DNA of 64,000 bases, taken from positions 1,426,001-1,490,000 of the forward strand of contig NZ_CP133771.1 of assembly GCF_031348265.1 (NCBI RefSeq), in the 5' to 3' direction. The position numbers were made by a program, and so were the translations under genes. Of the stretch, positions 36,400 through 46,346 are shown one piece after another. Within the stretch, counting starts at the first letter, position 1. Each line of letters starts with the position of its first letter. This DNA comes from Streptomyces collinus. Its GTDB lineage: Bacteria > Actinomycetota > Actinomycetes > Streptomycetales > Streptomycetaceae. A model generated the notes under the pieces. That model was not told the origin of the DNA, did no database searches, and saw only the letters and a list, made by a program, of their open reading frames with translations.

Positions 36400-37110
36400 A
36401 TGCCGCGATGCGAACAACTCCCCCCAGCCGTGGACACTCCGGTCGACACCGTCATCTCCCGTCTGCGCGCGCTCGACGCGACCCTGCACCCGCGGGACGG
36501 GGTGGCGGTCTTCAACCGCGTCTACCTCGCCGTGACGGAGGCGGTGGACCGGTACGTCGACACCGGGCGGTTCGCGGACGCCCACGCCGCGATCACGCTG
36601 GACGTACGGTTCGCGCAGCGGTACCTGGCGGCCGTCCAGGCGGTCGCGGACGAGCGGCGTCCGCCTGCCTGCTGGCGGCCGCTGTTCCAGTTCCGCCGCC
36701 ATCCCGGGGTACGTCCGTTGCAGTTCGCGCTGGCGGGCATCAACGCGCACATCGGGCACGATCTCGCGCTGGCCGTCGTGGACACCTGCCGTACGCTCGG
36801 CTGCGCTCCCGTCGATCTGGAGGACGAGTTCGACATGGTGGGCGATCTCCTCCTCTCGCTGGAGGAGCGCATCCGCGACGATCTGATGCCGGGTCCCGAT
36901 CTGTTCCGGATCGCCGACCCGCTGACCCATCTGCTCGGCTCCTGGAGCCTGGAGCGCGCCCGGGACGCCGCGTGGACGGCGGCCCGGGCGCTGTGGGCCC
37001 TGGGTGAACTCCCCGATGTGGCCGACGAGTTCACGGAACGGCTGGACACGGCGGTCGGCTTCGCTGGGCGCATGCTGCTCACGCCCCTGGCCGAACCCGG
37101 GTGTCGCTAG
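36400..37110 (+). CDS. DUF5995 family protein
   Basis: 236 residues. The N-terminal VISRLRALDATLHPRDGVAVFNRVYLAVTEAVDR and the middle PLQFALAGINAHIGHDLALAVVDTC are characteristic of DUF5995, a helical actinobacterial family of unknown function. No signal or membrane segment. It is divergent from the GH6 gene, 104 bases apart, and convergent with the amine oxidase gene. Confidence 0.85.
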   Translation: MPRCEQLPPAVDTPVDTVISRLRALDATLHPRDGVAVFNRVYLAVTEAVDRYVDTGRFADAHAAITLDVRFAQRYLAAVQAVADERRPPACWRPLFQFRRHPGVRPLQFALAGINAHIGHDLALAVVDTCRTLGCAPVDLEDEFDMVGDLLLSLEERIRDDLMPGPDLFRIADPLTHLLGSWSLERARDAAWTAARALWALGELPDVADEFTERLDTAVGFAGRMLLTPLAEPGCR

Positions 37111-37113
37111 TGC

Positions 37114-38811
37114 CTAGTCCTCCGGCAGTTCCACGGGGGCGATCTCGTCGTAGACGTCGCCGGGGCCCGGGTTCGTCGGGTCGGTCGTGCCGCCGAGGTG
37201 GTGCATCACGCCCCAGACGGCGTTGAGGGCGGTCTGGATGGCGCCCTCGGCCCAGCCGGCCGTCCAGGAGATGTCGTCGCCGGCCAGGAAGATGCCGCGC
37301 TTGTCCTCGGGCAGCCGGTCCTGCATGAAGTGCGTGAACAGGCGCCGCTGGTAGCGGTAGTGGCCGGGCAGGTTGGCCTTGAACGCGCCCATGAAGTAGG
37401 GCTCGTTCTCCCAGGAGACCGTCACGGGGTTGCCGATGATGTGCCCCCGGATGTCGACCTTGGGATAGATCTCGCCGAGCGACTTCAGCATGACCTCCAT
37501 CCGCTCGTTCGCGGACAGCGGCAGCCACTTCAGGCTGTCGTCGCACCAGGTGTAGGAGAGGCAGATGACGGCGGGCTTGTCGGGGCCGTCGTCGAGCAGG
37601 TAAGTACCGCGCGTCATACGGTCGGTGAGCGTCATCGACATGACGTCACGGCCCGTCTCCTCGTCCTTGTCCAGCCAGAAAGGCCTGTCGACCGGCACGA
37701 AGAGCTTGGAGCTCTCCATGTAGTGGGTGCGCTCGATCGCCGTCCAGTGGTCGATCGGGAAGAGCGAGTCGTCACAGGCGATCTTCGACAGCAGCATCCA
37801 GGACTGGGCGGTGAAGATGGCCGCCTGGAACGTGCGGATGTCGCCGTCCGCGTCGGTCACCGTGATGCGGTTGCCGGCGGTGCGGTGCAGCCGGGTCACC
37901 GCCGGGCGGGGCTCGCCGCCCTCGTGCAGGCTCGCGAGCGAGGTGCCCTGGGCCCAGTGCACGATCTTCTGCGGCTCGCGCTCCCACAGGCGCAGCGGCA
38001 GCTGCTGCGAGCCGCCGACGATGCCGCGGTGGTGGTCGTCGGCCTCGGTGTAGACGACGCGCAGGATCTCCAGGATGGAGTTCGGGAAGTCGGTGTCCCA
38101 GCCGCCCGTGCCGAAGCCGACCTGCCCGAAGATCTCGCGGTGCCGGAAGGACTTGAACGCCTCGGAGTCGCAGAGGAAGCCGTAGAAGGTCTGGTTGTCG
38201 AGCTTCTCCACGAGCCGGGACCAGATCTCGCGGATGCGCGGGACGTCCCGCTCGCGCAGGGCGCGGTTCATGTCGGAGAAGTCGGCGCCCTCCTCCAGGC
38301 ACCGGTTCCAGGCCTCGGCGACGTCCCGGTAGACCTGGGGCAGGTCGGCGACCGTCTCGGCGTAGTGCGACTCGCCCTTGAGGTCGACGACCGTCGACGG
38401 GGTCGCCTCGGCGAGCGGGTTGGGGAACGCCCGGGTCTCCAGGCCGACGAGGTCGATGTAGTGCTGGAGGGCCGTGGAGGAGGGCGGGAAGCGCATCGCG
38501 CCCATCTCGGCGGTGAGGGACTCGTCGCAGCCGTCGAAGCCCACCGTGCGCAGCCGGCCGCCGATCTGGTCGGCCTCGTACACGACCGGCTTGAGGCCCA
38601 TCTTCATCAGCTCGTACGCGGCGACGATGCCGGACAGGCCGCCGCCGATGACCGCGACCTCCGTGCCGTGCCCGGTCGCGGGTATCTGCCCGAGGCCCGC
38701 CGGGTGGGCGAGGAAGTCGTCGTACGCGTACGGGAAGTCCGGGCCGAACATGGTGATCGGCGGCTGCTGCGCGTCTGCGTGCTCGACGGCGTTGGGCACG
38801 GTGGACGTCAT
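37114..38811 (-). CDS. Flavin amine oxidase / amino-acid monooxygenase-like
   Basis: 565 residues. The FAD-binding GGGLSG motif is at about residues 56-61, followed by VVYEADQIGGRLRTV and the flavin-contact region EMGAMRFPPSS. The C terminus has the family closing motif FLAGDDISWTAGWAEGAIQTAL. Its size and motifs fit L-amino-acid oxidases and tryptophan 2-monooxygenases. The gene upstream encodes a nitrilase-family hydrolase, 50 bases away and probably co-transcribed; oxidation to an amide and then hydrolysis to an acid would be a sensible two-step path, but the substrate is inference. Confidence 0.9.
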   Translation of the reverse strand: MTSTVPNAVEHADAQQPPITMFGPDFPYAYDDFLAHPAGLGQIPATGHGTEVAVIGGGLSGIVAAYELMKMGLKPVVYEADQIGGRLRTVGFDGCDESLTAEMGAMRFPPSSTALQHYIDLVGLETRAFPNPLAEATPSTVVDLKGESHYAETVADLPQVYRDVAEAWNRCLEEGADFSDMNRALRERDVPRIREIWSRLVEKLDNQTFYGFLCDSEAFKSFRHREIFGQVGFGTGGWDTDFPNSILEILRVVYTEADDHHRGIVGGSQQLPLRLWEREPQKIVHWAQGTSLASLHEGGEPRPAVTRLHRTAGNRITVTDADGDIRTFQAAIFTAQSWMLLSKIACDDSLFPIDHWTAIERTHYMESSKLFVPVDRPFWLDKDEETGRDVMSMTLTDRMTRGTYLLDDGPDKPAVICLSYTWCDDSLKWLPLSANERMEVMLKSLGEIYPKVDIRGHIIGNPVTVSWENEPYFMGAFKANLPGHYRYQRRLFTHFMQDRLPEDKRGIFLAGDDISWTAGWAEGAIQTALNAVWGVMHHLGGTTDPTNPGPGDVYDEIAPVELPED

Positions 38812-38861
38812 GGGGTACGAACTCCTTGCACGGGTACGAACGGGCGGTTCAGCGGGGGTGG

Positions 38862-39650
38862 TCAGACGAGCGGCCCGTAGAGGCCGGGCCGCCGGTCGAG
38901 CAGATACGGGTTGGCCTCGCGCGAGGCGGCGAGGAAGGCGGGATCGACGTCGGCGAGGACGAGGTCCTCACCGCGTCCGGCCCGGGTGCGGGCGATCCCG
39001 TCGGGCCCGGCGAGCGTGGACAGGCCCACGAACTCGAACTCGCCCTCCTGACCGGCCCGGTTGACGTACGCGACGTACATCTGGTTCTCGAAGGCCCGCA
39101 CCGGGATCATCGACTCGGCCACGAACTGGAACGGGTGCATCTGCGCGGTCGGCACGACCAGCAGGTCGGTGCCGGCGAGGGCGTGGGCCCGGACGTTCTC
39201 CGGGAACTCCACGTCGTAGCAGATGAGGATGCCGACGCGTACGCCGTCGATCTCGGCCTGAACGATCTGCCGGTCGCCGGGCGTGAAGTGGTCGCGCTCG
39301 AAACAGCCGAAGAGGTGGGTCTTGCGGTAGTTCGCGAGCCGGGTGCCGTCGGCGGAGATCAGCTGGGCGGAATTGAACACGGCGTCGCCGTCGCGCTCGG
39401 GGTACGCGTAGGCGATCGCCAGGCCGTGGTTCGTCGCGATCTCGGCGATCGCGTCCGCGCACTCGCCGTCGGCGGGCTCGGCGAGGCGGCCGATGGCGTC
39501 GCCGATCGCGTACCCGGTCAGGAACATCTCCGGCGTCACGAGCAGCCCCGCCCCCGCGGCGGCGGCCCGGCCCGCGGCCTCGTCGAGAACCTTGAGGTTC
39601 TCGACGGTGGAGCCGGGTCGGCCGGAGCTCTGGAGCAGGGCGGTGCGCAT
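38862..39650 (-). CDS. Nitrilase-superfamily carbon-nitrogen hydrolase
   Basis: 262 residues, a complete nitrilase fold. The triad is visible: Glu in LLVTPEMFLTGY, Lys in NYRKTHLFG and Cys in ILICYDVEFPE. It cleaves an amide (or nitrile) bond. It is the first gene of an operon with the amine oxidase. Upstream are a promoter and three phased CGTTGCG sites. Together they suggest amino-acid-induced breakdown through an amide. Confidence 0.92.
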   Translation of the reverse strand: MRTALLQSSGRPGSTVENLKVLDEAAGRAAAAGAGLLVTPEMFLTGYAIGDAIGRLAEPADGECADAIAEIATNHGLAIAYAYPERDGDAVFNSAQLISADGTRLANYRKTHLFGCFERDHFTPGDRQIVQAEIDGVRVGILICYDVEFPENVRAHALAGTDLLVVPTAQMHPFQFVAESMIPVRAFENQMYVAYVNRAGQEGEFEFVGLSTLAGPDGIARTRAGRGEDLVLADVDPAFLAASREANPYLLDRRPGLYGPLV

Positions 39651-39695
39651 GCGTGTTCCTCACCGGGCGGAAGGGTCGTTGGAGGGGCCACGTAG

Positions 39696-39725
39696 ACGGT
39701 ACGGGCGGCTGACCAGGGCGGACAA
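39696..39725 (-). promoter_or_regulatory. Promoter of the nitrilase/amine oxidase operon
   Basis: On the minus strand TTGTCC (39725-39720) and TACCGT (39701-39696) are 18 bases apart, predicting a start of transcription about 40 bases before the nitrilase ATG. The CGTTGCG array begins nine bases upstream of the -35, a typical activator position. Confidence 0.6.
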
Positions 39726-39733
39726 GAAGGAGC

Positions 39734-39796
39734 CGTTGCGCGCCGGTGAACGGTTCGTTGCGTGCGTCCGGGGGCGGGCGGCGATTCGTTGCGCGC
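39734..39796. promoter_or_regulatory. Phased CGTTGCG sites upstream of the nitrilase operon
   Basis: CGTTGCGCGC (39734-39743), CGTTGCGTGC (39756-39765) and CGTTGCGCGC (39787-39796) have start-to-start distances of 22 and 31 bases, close to two and three helical turns. The same motif with the same phasing occurs in front of the amino-acid permease gene near 43.9 kb. I read these as binding sites of the Lrp-type regulator encoded at 41848-42300. Confidence 0.65.
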
Positions 39797-39949
39797 CCTG
39801 AGGCGTAGCACGGCTCCACCTCGGAGCCCGGGCCCGTCGCCCTCTCCCCGCCGCGCGGCGGAGACGGGGTCCCGCCCTGCGCGCGATGTCGCGGCCGCAC
39901 CGGGCCGGGAGAGTTGGGGCTGTCCGGTCAACCTGCGGAAAGGACCGAA

Positions 39950-40546
39950 ATGAAGCGCCGTACGAAGATCGTCATGCTCGGCTCCGCACTGCTGCTCACA
40001 GCCGGGGCGGCCTCGGCCGCGACGGCATCAAACGCGCCCCGGCAGCAGGAGGCCGCGTCGGACGCGCCCCGGCGCCATGAGGCCACGTCGGACGCGCCCC
40101 GGCAGCGGGAGGCCGCGGCCCTCACCGGCACCGCCAAGCTGTACCGCTCGGCCGGGGACGACATCACGTTCTCCTTCGACGCGCATCTGGCCGCGAAGGA
40201 CAAGGCCGATCCGATGAAGGCCACCGGCACCTTCCGGTTCAGCCACTATCTGAACGGCTCCGGCGCCCGGGCCGAGGTCGAGGTCGACTGCCTGATCACC
40301 GGCGGCAAGGTGGCCGTCGTCTCCGGTGTGATCACCGAGTCGGACCTGCCGGGGGCCGAGGGCAAGCGCGTCGGCGTCACCGTCCACGACCTCGGCCGCC
40401 ACGACCGGCTCGGCTACAGCTGGGCCTCGACGGGCCGTCCGGGCGAGGGTGACGAGCCTCCCCGGTGCGTGAGCTCCGCCCCCTTCGAGAAGGTGAAGAA
40501 GGGGACCGGCGACTTCACGGTCGTCCCGTGGCAGCCCGAGCTCTAG
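39950..40546 (+). CDS. Secreted protein with short tandem repeat
   Basis: 198 residues. The signal peptide (MKRRTKIVMLGSALLLTAGAASAATA) is followed by a three-fold repeat of about ten residues (DAPRQREA type) and then a beta-rich domain of about 140 residues with two cysteines (VDCLIT, PRCVSS). No family is recognised. The ATG follows AAAGGA. Its last 32 bases overlap the convergent MFS gene. It is divergent from the nitrilase operon, and the shared region carries the CGTTGCG sites, so it might also respond to that regulator. Confidence 0.8.
   Translation: MKRRTKIVMLGSALLLTAGAASAATASNAPRQQEAASDAPRRHEATSDAPRQREAAALTGTAKLYRSAGDDITFSFDAHLAAKDKADPMKATGTFRFSHYLNGSGARAEVEVDCLITGGKVAVVSGVITESDLPGAEGKRVGVTVHDLGRHDRLGYSWASTGRPGEGDEPPRCVSSAPFEKVKKGTGDFTVVPWQPEL
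40034..40123 (+). repeat. Three 30-bp tandem repeats inside the secreted protein gene
   Basis: Units start at 40034, 40064 and 40094, each opening GCGCCCCGGC. They encode APR(Q/R)xEAxSD-type decapeptides just after the signal peptide. The in-frame unit length would let copy number vary without a frameshift. Confidence 0.8.
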
Positions 40547-41711
40547 CCAGCGCCAGGGCCGTCACGAGGTAGGGAAACGCCAGCACCGCGAAGACCGTGC
40601 CGTGCGGCAGGTCCGTGCCGAGCAGCGCGTACACGCCGAACGCGGCGACCGTGGCCAGCTCGGTGCCCAGGCTCGCCACGGAGGTCAGCGTGGCCCGGCG
40701 TGACTCGTCGATGCGGTGCTGGAGACGGACGTCGGCGAGTACCTCGGCCAGCTGGAACCCGGCGAAGGCGAGGCTCACGAGGGCGATTCCGGCCAGGGAA
40801 CGGGACACGGCTCCCACCGCCAGGGCGAGGGCGGCGCCCGCGAGCAGCATCGCGAGCCCGCTCGTGCCGAGGCGTTCGGCCGGTCCGGCCAGGAGGCTGC
40901 CGAGGGTGACGCCGGCCCAGATCAGCATGATCAGGTAGGGCACCGTCGCCTCGGCGACGCCGATGTCGCGGACCAGCAGGGGGGTGTACTCGTCGAGCGC
41001 GCCCCACACCGCGGCCACGGCCGGGACCAGCAGCAGGGCGCCGCGCACCGAACGGTCCCCGCGGACTTCGGCGAGGCCGGTCCGCAGGGTCGTCGCCCAG
41101 GTGTCGCCCGCGCCTTCCGCCCGCACCCGGTGTTCGGGGAACCGGGTCGCGGTGACGGCGGTCAGCACGCAGGCCAGGAAGCTCGCGGCTCCGACGGCCG
41201 CGTAGCCGCCCTGCGCGAAGACCGGCCCCGCCAGGCCTATGGAAGCCACGGTGCCCAGCAGTCGCGCGGCCCGGGCCCGGCCCATGACCCGCGCGTACCG
41301 GTCGGCGGCACCGAGCCGGTCCAGTTCGTCGTAGACCAGCGCCTCCAGAGCGCCGGAGCCGAGGGCACCGCCCGCGCCCCACAGGATGAAGCCCACCGCG
41401 AAGGCCCCGTACGAGGGAACGGCCACCCACAGCGCGAAGCCGGCGGCGGTGAGCAGGGGACCGATCCACAGCAGCCTGCGACGCGACACGGCGTCGGCCC
41501 AGGCGCCGGAGGGCACTTCGAGCACCACACCGGTGACCGACCACAGGGCGAACAGGGAGGAGATCTGCCAGAGCGACATGCCGGTGTCGGCGAACAGCAG
41601 CGCGTACACCGGGTAGAGCAGGACGAAGTCGTCGAGGAACGCGTAGCCGTACAGCGTGCGGGTCAGACGGCGGACACCGGCGACGGGCACGCGCGCGGGT
41701 GAGAGTGTCAT
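40515..41711 (-). CDS. MFS transporter
   Basis: 398 residues with about twelve membrane segments (GYAFLDDFVLLYPVYALLFADTG; GAWADAVSRRRLLW in the 2-3 loop; GSGALEALVYDEL). The loop pattern suggests a drug-efflux-like MFS protein; no substrate can be given. The ATG at 41711 suits the family; the longer frame upstream adds 27 non-homologous residues. Confidence 0.86.
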   Translation of the reverse strand: MTLSPARVPVAGVRRLTRTLYGYAFLDDFVLLYPVYALLFADTGMSLWQISSLFALWSVTGVVLEVPSGAWADAVSRRRLLWIGPLLTAAGFALWVAVPSYGAFAVGFILWGAGGALGSGALEALVYDELDRLGAADRYARVMGRARAARLLGTVASIGLAGPVFAQGGYAAVGAASFLACVLTAVTATRFPEHRVRAEGAGDTWATTLRTGLAEVRGDRSVRGALLLVPAVAAVWGALDEYTPLLVRDIGVAEATVPYLIMLIWAGVTLGSLLAGPAERLGTSGLAMLLAGAALALAVGAVSRSLAGIALVSLAFAGFQLAEVLADVRLQHRIDESRRATLTSVASLGTELATVAAFGVYALLGTDLPHGTVFAVLAFPYLVTALALARARAATGRP

Positions 41712-41847
41712 GAGGCCTTCCCGGAAGGACGGATCGGACGCCGGAGGGACGGCGTCCGAGGCGGTCCTCGGGAGGCACGGCTGGTGGATCAATGTCGCCA
41801 GGTCATGACACCCAGGCTAGAGGTGTCCCATGGAACGGGCCACGGAG

Positions 41848-42300
41848 TTACGTGGGCGACCCGGACGAGAAGCGCCGCAGCAGCGGCGAGAGCACGAGCA
41901 CGGACTTGGTCCGCTCGACGAACGGCTCCCCGGCGATCCGTTCCAGGACCCGTTCGAAGTGGCGCATGTCGGAGGCGAAGACCTGGACGATCGCGTCCGC
42001 GTCTCCGGTGACGGTGGACGCGGCCACGACCTCCTGGTAGCGCTCCAGACCCCGCTGGATGGTCTCCGGGGAGGTGTTCCCGCGGCAGTAGATCTCGACG
42101 AACCCCTCGGTCTCCCAGCCGAGGGCGCCCGGGTCCACCCGTACGGTGAAGCCGGTGATGGCTCCGGTGGCCCGCAGCCGGTCCACACGCCGCTTCACGG
42201 CGGGTGCGGACAGGCCGACGATTGAGCCGATGTCGGCGTAGGAGCGGCGGGCGTCCTCGGCGAGGGCGTGCACGATGCGTTCGTCGAGATCGTTCAGCAC
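41848..42300 (-). CDS. Lrp/AsnC family regulator of the amino-acid permease operon
   Basis: 150 residues: a helix-turn-helix (RRSYADIGSIVGLSAPAVKRRVDRLRATG) and a RAM domain (VEIYCRGNTSPETIQ..ADAIVQVFASD). A GTG start lies ten bases after the permease stop, so it is co-transcribed with it. The linked permease, and phased CGTTGCG arrays before both the permease and the nitrilase/oxidase operons, make it the likely regulator of amino-acid uptake and breakdown here. Confidence 0.92.
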   Translation of the reverse strand: MLNDLDERIVHALAEDARRSYADIGSIVGLSAPAVKRRVDRLRATGAITGFTVRVDPGALGWETEGFVEIYCRGNTSPETIQRGLERYQEVVAASTVTGDADAIVQVFASDMRHFERVLERIAGEPFVERTKSVLVLSPLLRRFSSGSPT

Positions 42301-42310
42301 AGTGGGTCGA

Positions 42311-43780
42311 TCACTTCTCGGATGGTGCCAGTCGGGAGCGGCGGAAGCCGTACACGAAGTAGAACACGAGCCCGGCGGCCATCCAGACACCGAAGACGAC
42401 CCAGGTCACGGTCGACAGGCTGCCCATCATCCAGATGCAGAAGGCGAAGCCCAGCGCGGGCATGACCGGCGAGAGCGGCACCCGGAAGGTGCGGGGCATG
42501 TCCGGCTTGGTCCGGCGCAGCACGACGACGGCCACGTTGACGAGGGCGAAGGCGAACAGGGTGCCGATGCTGGTGGCGTCGGCGAGCTGCCCGAGCGGGA
42601 TCGCGGCGGCCAGGACACCGCAGAACAGCGACACGATCAGGGTGTTGGCGCGCGGGGCACCGGTCTTCGGGTGGACCTTGGCGAAGACCTTGGGCACGAG
42701 ACCGTCGCGGGACATGGCGAACAGGATGCGGGTCTGGCCGTACAGCACGGTCAGGACGACGCTCGCGATGGCGATGACGGCGCAGAAGGCGAGCAGCGTG
42801 CCCCAGAAGGTCTGCCCGGTGACCTCGCGCATGATCTGGGCGAGGGCGGCCTCGGAGTCGGTGAAGTTCTCCCACGGCTTGGCGCCTACGGCGACGGCGG
42901 CGACGAGGACGTACAGCGCGGTGACGACGACCAGCGACAGCATGATCGCGCGCGGCAGGTCGCGCTGGGCGTTCTTCGCCTCCTCACCGGCGGTGGAGGC
43001 GGCGTCGAAGCCGATGTAGGAGAAGAACAGGGTGGCGCCGGCGGCGCTGACGCCCGCCATGCCGAGCGGCATGAAGTTCTCGTAGTTGCCGGAGCGGAAG
43101 CCCTGGACGCCGATGGCGCAGAACATCACCAGCGCGGCGATCTTCACGACGACCATGACGGTGTTGGCCCGGGCGGACTCGCGGGCGCCGCCCAGCAGGA
43201 ACGCCATCGCGAGCAGCACGACGATCAGCGCCGGCAGGTTGAACACGCCGCCGTCGCCGGGCGGGGCGGACAGGGCGGCCGGGATGGTGACGCCGATGGT
43301 GCCGTCGAGCAGTTCGTTGAGGTATTCGCCCCAGCCGACGGCGACGGCGGCCACCGACACGCCGTACTCCAGGACCAGGCACCAGCCGCATATCCAGGCG
43401 ACCAGCTCACCCATCGTTGCGTACGCATACGAGTACGAGGAGCCGGAGACCGGGATGGAGCCGGCCAGCTCGGCGTAGGACAGGGCCGAGAACAGGGCGG
43501 TGAGGCCGGCGATGACGAAGGAGAGCGTGACGGCCGGGCCCGCCTTGGGGACGGCCTCGCCGAGGACGACGAAGATGCCGGTGCCGAGAGTGGCACCGAT
43601 GCTGATCATGGTGAGCTGCCACAGCCCGAGGGTGCGGCGCAGCGAGCCTCCCTCGCCCTGGCCACCCTCCGCGACCAGCCGTTCCACCGGCTTGCGGCGC
43701 ATGAGGCGCGCACCGATGCCGGGGGGCGTGGGGTCGGCTGTCTGGCCTGGGTTCTGCGGGGGTGCGCCTTGGTCGAGCAC
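42311..43780 (-). CDS. Cationic amino-acid transporter (APC family)
   Basis: 489 residues with about fourteen membrane segments. MISIGATLGTGIFVVLGEAVPKAGPAVTLSF and SYAELAGSIPVSGSSYSYAYATMGELVAWICGW are signatures of the CAT branch of the APC superfamily. It imports an amino acid, perhaps a basic or aromatic one. It is followed at ten bases by the Lrp-type regulator. Its upstream region carries five phased CGTTGC-type sites. Confidence 0.93.
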   Translation of the reverse strand: MLDQGAPPQNPGQTADPTPPGIGARLMRRKPVERLVAEGGQGEGGSLRRTLGLWQLTMISIGATLGTGIFVVLGEAVPKAGPAVTLSFVIAGLTALFSALSYAELAGSIPVSGSSYSYAYATMGELVAWICGWCLVLEYGVSVAAVAVGWGEYLNELLDGTIGVTIPAALSAPPGDGGVFNLPALIVVLLAMAFLLGGARESARANTVMVVVKIAALVMFCAIGVQGFRSGNYENFMPLGMAGVSAAGATLFFSYIGFDAASTAGEEAKNAQRDLPRAIMLSLVVVTALYVLVAAVAVGAKPWENFTDSEAALAQIMREVTGQTFWGTLLAFCAVIAIASVVLTVLYGQTRILFAMSRDGLVPKVFAKVHPKTGAPRANTLIVSLFCGVLAAAIPLGQLADATSIGTLFAFALVNVAVVVLRRTKPDMPRTFRVPLSPVMPALGFAFCIWMMGSLSTVTWVVFGVWMAAGLVFYFVYGFRRSRLAPSEK

Positions 43781-43892
43781 GCGCTGGCTCCTTTTCGCTG
43801 CCGGTCAGGGCGGCAGGGACCGCGGGCACCCTTGAGCAGGGACCCACCGAGCGGAGTCCCCGCCACGCCACGTACGAGGCGACAGCCTATGA

Positions 43893-44003
43893 GCAACGGC
43901 GTTGCTGGTGAAATGCAGCAACCTTGCGCGCAACCGTAAGATCATTGCGTTCCTCGCAGTCGGCCGGAGGTTCGTTGCGCAGCTGATTTCATCCGTTGCG
44001 CAC
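43893..44003. promoter_or_regulatory. Five phased CGTTGC(G) sites upstream of the permease gene
   Basis: TTG cores lie at 43902, 43924, 43945, 43975 and 43996, giving steps of 22, 21, 30 and 21 bases, i.e. two, two, three and two helical turns. The first is part of a perfect palindrome GCAACG-G-CGTTGC (43893-43905) and the second of TTGCGCGCAA (43924-43933). Lrp-family octamers wrap DNA over such evenly spaced sites. Confidence 0.7.
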
Positions 44004-44010
44004 GGCTTGC

Positions 44011-44339
44011 TCAGGGCAGCTCTTTCACGAGGAACATCAGGTTTTCGACACATTCGCGCGGGACGCCCTCGTGGTTCTCGAACGACCAGCGGCCGACGTA
44101 CGGAGCGACGGCCCGGTAGCCGGGCCGGGCCACACCGCCCGCACCGTCACGTCGTCGCAGCCGCCCCAGCGCACCTCCGTATGACCGACGGGCCGTCGGC
44201 CGTGCCAGGCGACGAGAGAGGTACTCGAACCCCGTTCCTGGCGCTCGAAGCGGCGCGCGTGGAACGAGGTGGCCCCCGGGGAGCCGATGCACCGGTCGAG
44301 CACGTCGACATCGGCTGCCCTGCATACGGTGATCTCCAT
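44011..44339 (-). pseudogene. GNAT acetyltransferase, internal deletion and frameshift
   Basis: The N-terminal third (MEITVCRAADVDVLDRCIG.. to VRAVWPG) and the C-terminal end (GYRAVAPYVGRW..FLVKELP) of a Streptomyces GNAT protein are both recognisable, but they lie in different frames and the acetyl-CoA-binding core between them is missing (about 50-60 residues by comparison with the family as I remember it). The join is within GTGTGGCCCGGCCCGGC, a short repeat that could have mediated the deletion. The product cannot be active. Confidence 0.75.
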
Positions 44340-44372
44340 GGCGTACGACGGCAGGCCGTCCGCATGCGCGAA

Positions 44373-44394
44373 GCCCCCGATTTCCATCGGGGGC
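44373..44394 (-). terminator. Terminator after guaB1
   Basis: GCCCCCGAT-TTCC-ATCGGGGGC, a perfect 9-bp stem with a four-base loop, lies 24 bases after the guaB1 stop on the minus strand. Confidence 0.85.
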
Positions 44395-44417
44395 TCCAGG
44401 CAAGGGCGTTGGGCGCG

Positions 44418-45968
<1,551 letters not shown>

Positions 45969-46343
45969 TCATCCAGGCTGGCCAGGGGGGCTCTCGGAGG
46001 ATTCTCCAAGGCCTAGGGTCACGAACAGCCCAGGGCCCCGGTCCGTCGCCTCGGCGAAGATCTCCTCAGCGACCTGCCACTCCTCGGGCCGCGTCTCCGC
46101 GTACCTCCGCCAGCCCTGGACGACGACCAGCAGGCCCCGCTCGCCGGCCCCCTCGGGCCAGAGGGCGGGGTCGGCCATGGAGTCGGCGAGGGCGTCCCAG
46201 TTGCGGCCGAACCAGTCGGGCAGGGCCAGGTCACGGGCGCAGCGGTCCATGAAGGCCGCCTTGTCCGTGACCCCGCCCAGGTCCAGGACGACCACGATCC
46301 GGCCCGCCGGGTCGTCCGGCACCGCGCGCGACTCCCCCGCCAC
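45969..46343 (-). CDS. Barstar family protein, no linked RNase
   Basis: 124 residues. The barstar core is clear: VVVLDLGGVTDKAAFMDRCARDLALPDWFGRNWDALADSM, followed by a GLLVVVQGW strand. Barstars inhibit barnase-type ribonucleases. No barnase-like gene lies in the window, so this is an orphan that may neutralise a secreted RNase encoded elsewhere, or a toxin from neighbours. The GTG start is three bases after the end of the SorC regulator gene, implying co-transcription. Confidence 0.88.
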   Translation of the reverse strand: MAGESRAVPDDPAGRIVVVLDLGGVTDKAAFMDRCARDLALPDWFGRNWDALADSMADPALWPEGAGERGLLVVVQGWRRYAETRPEEWQVAEEIFAEATDRGPGLFVTLGLGESSESPPGQPG

Positions 46344-46346
46344 CTG

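Noticed and set aside
42275-43939. 554-codon plus-strand frame opposite the amino-acid permease
   Set aside because: No domain, Gly/Asp/His-rich composition, and it mirrors a clear membrane transporter.
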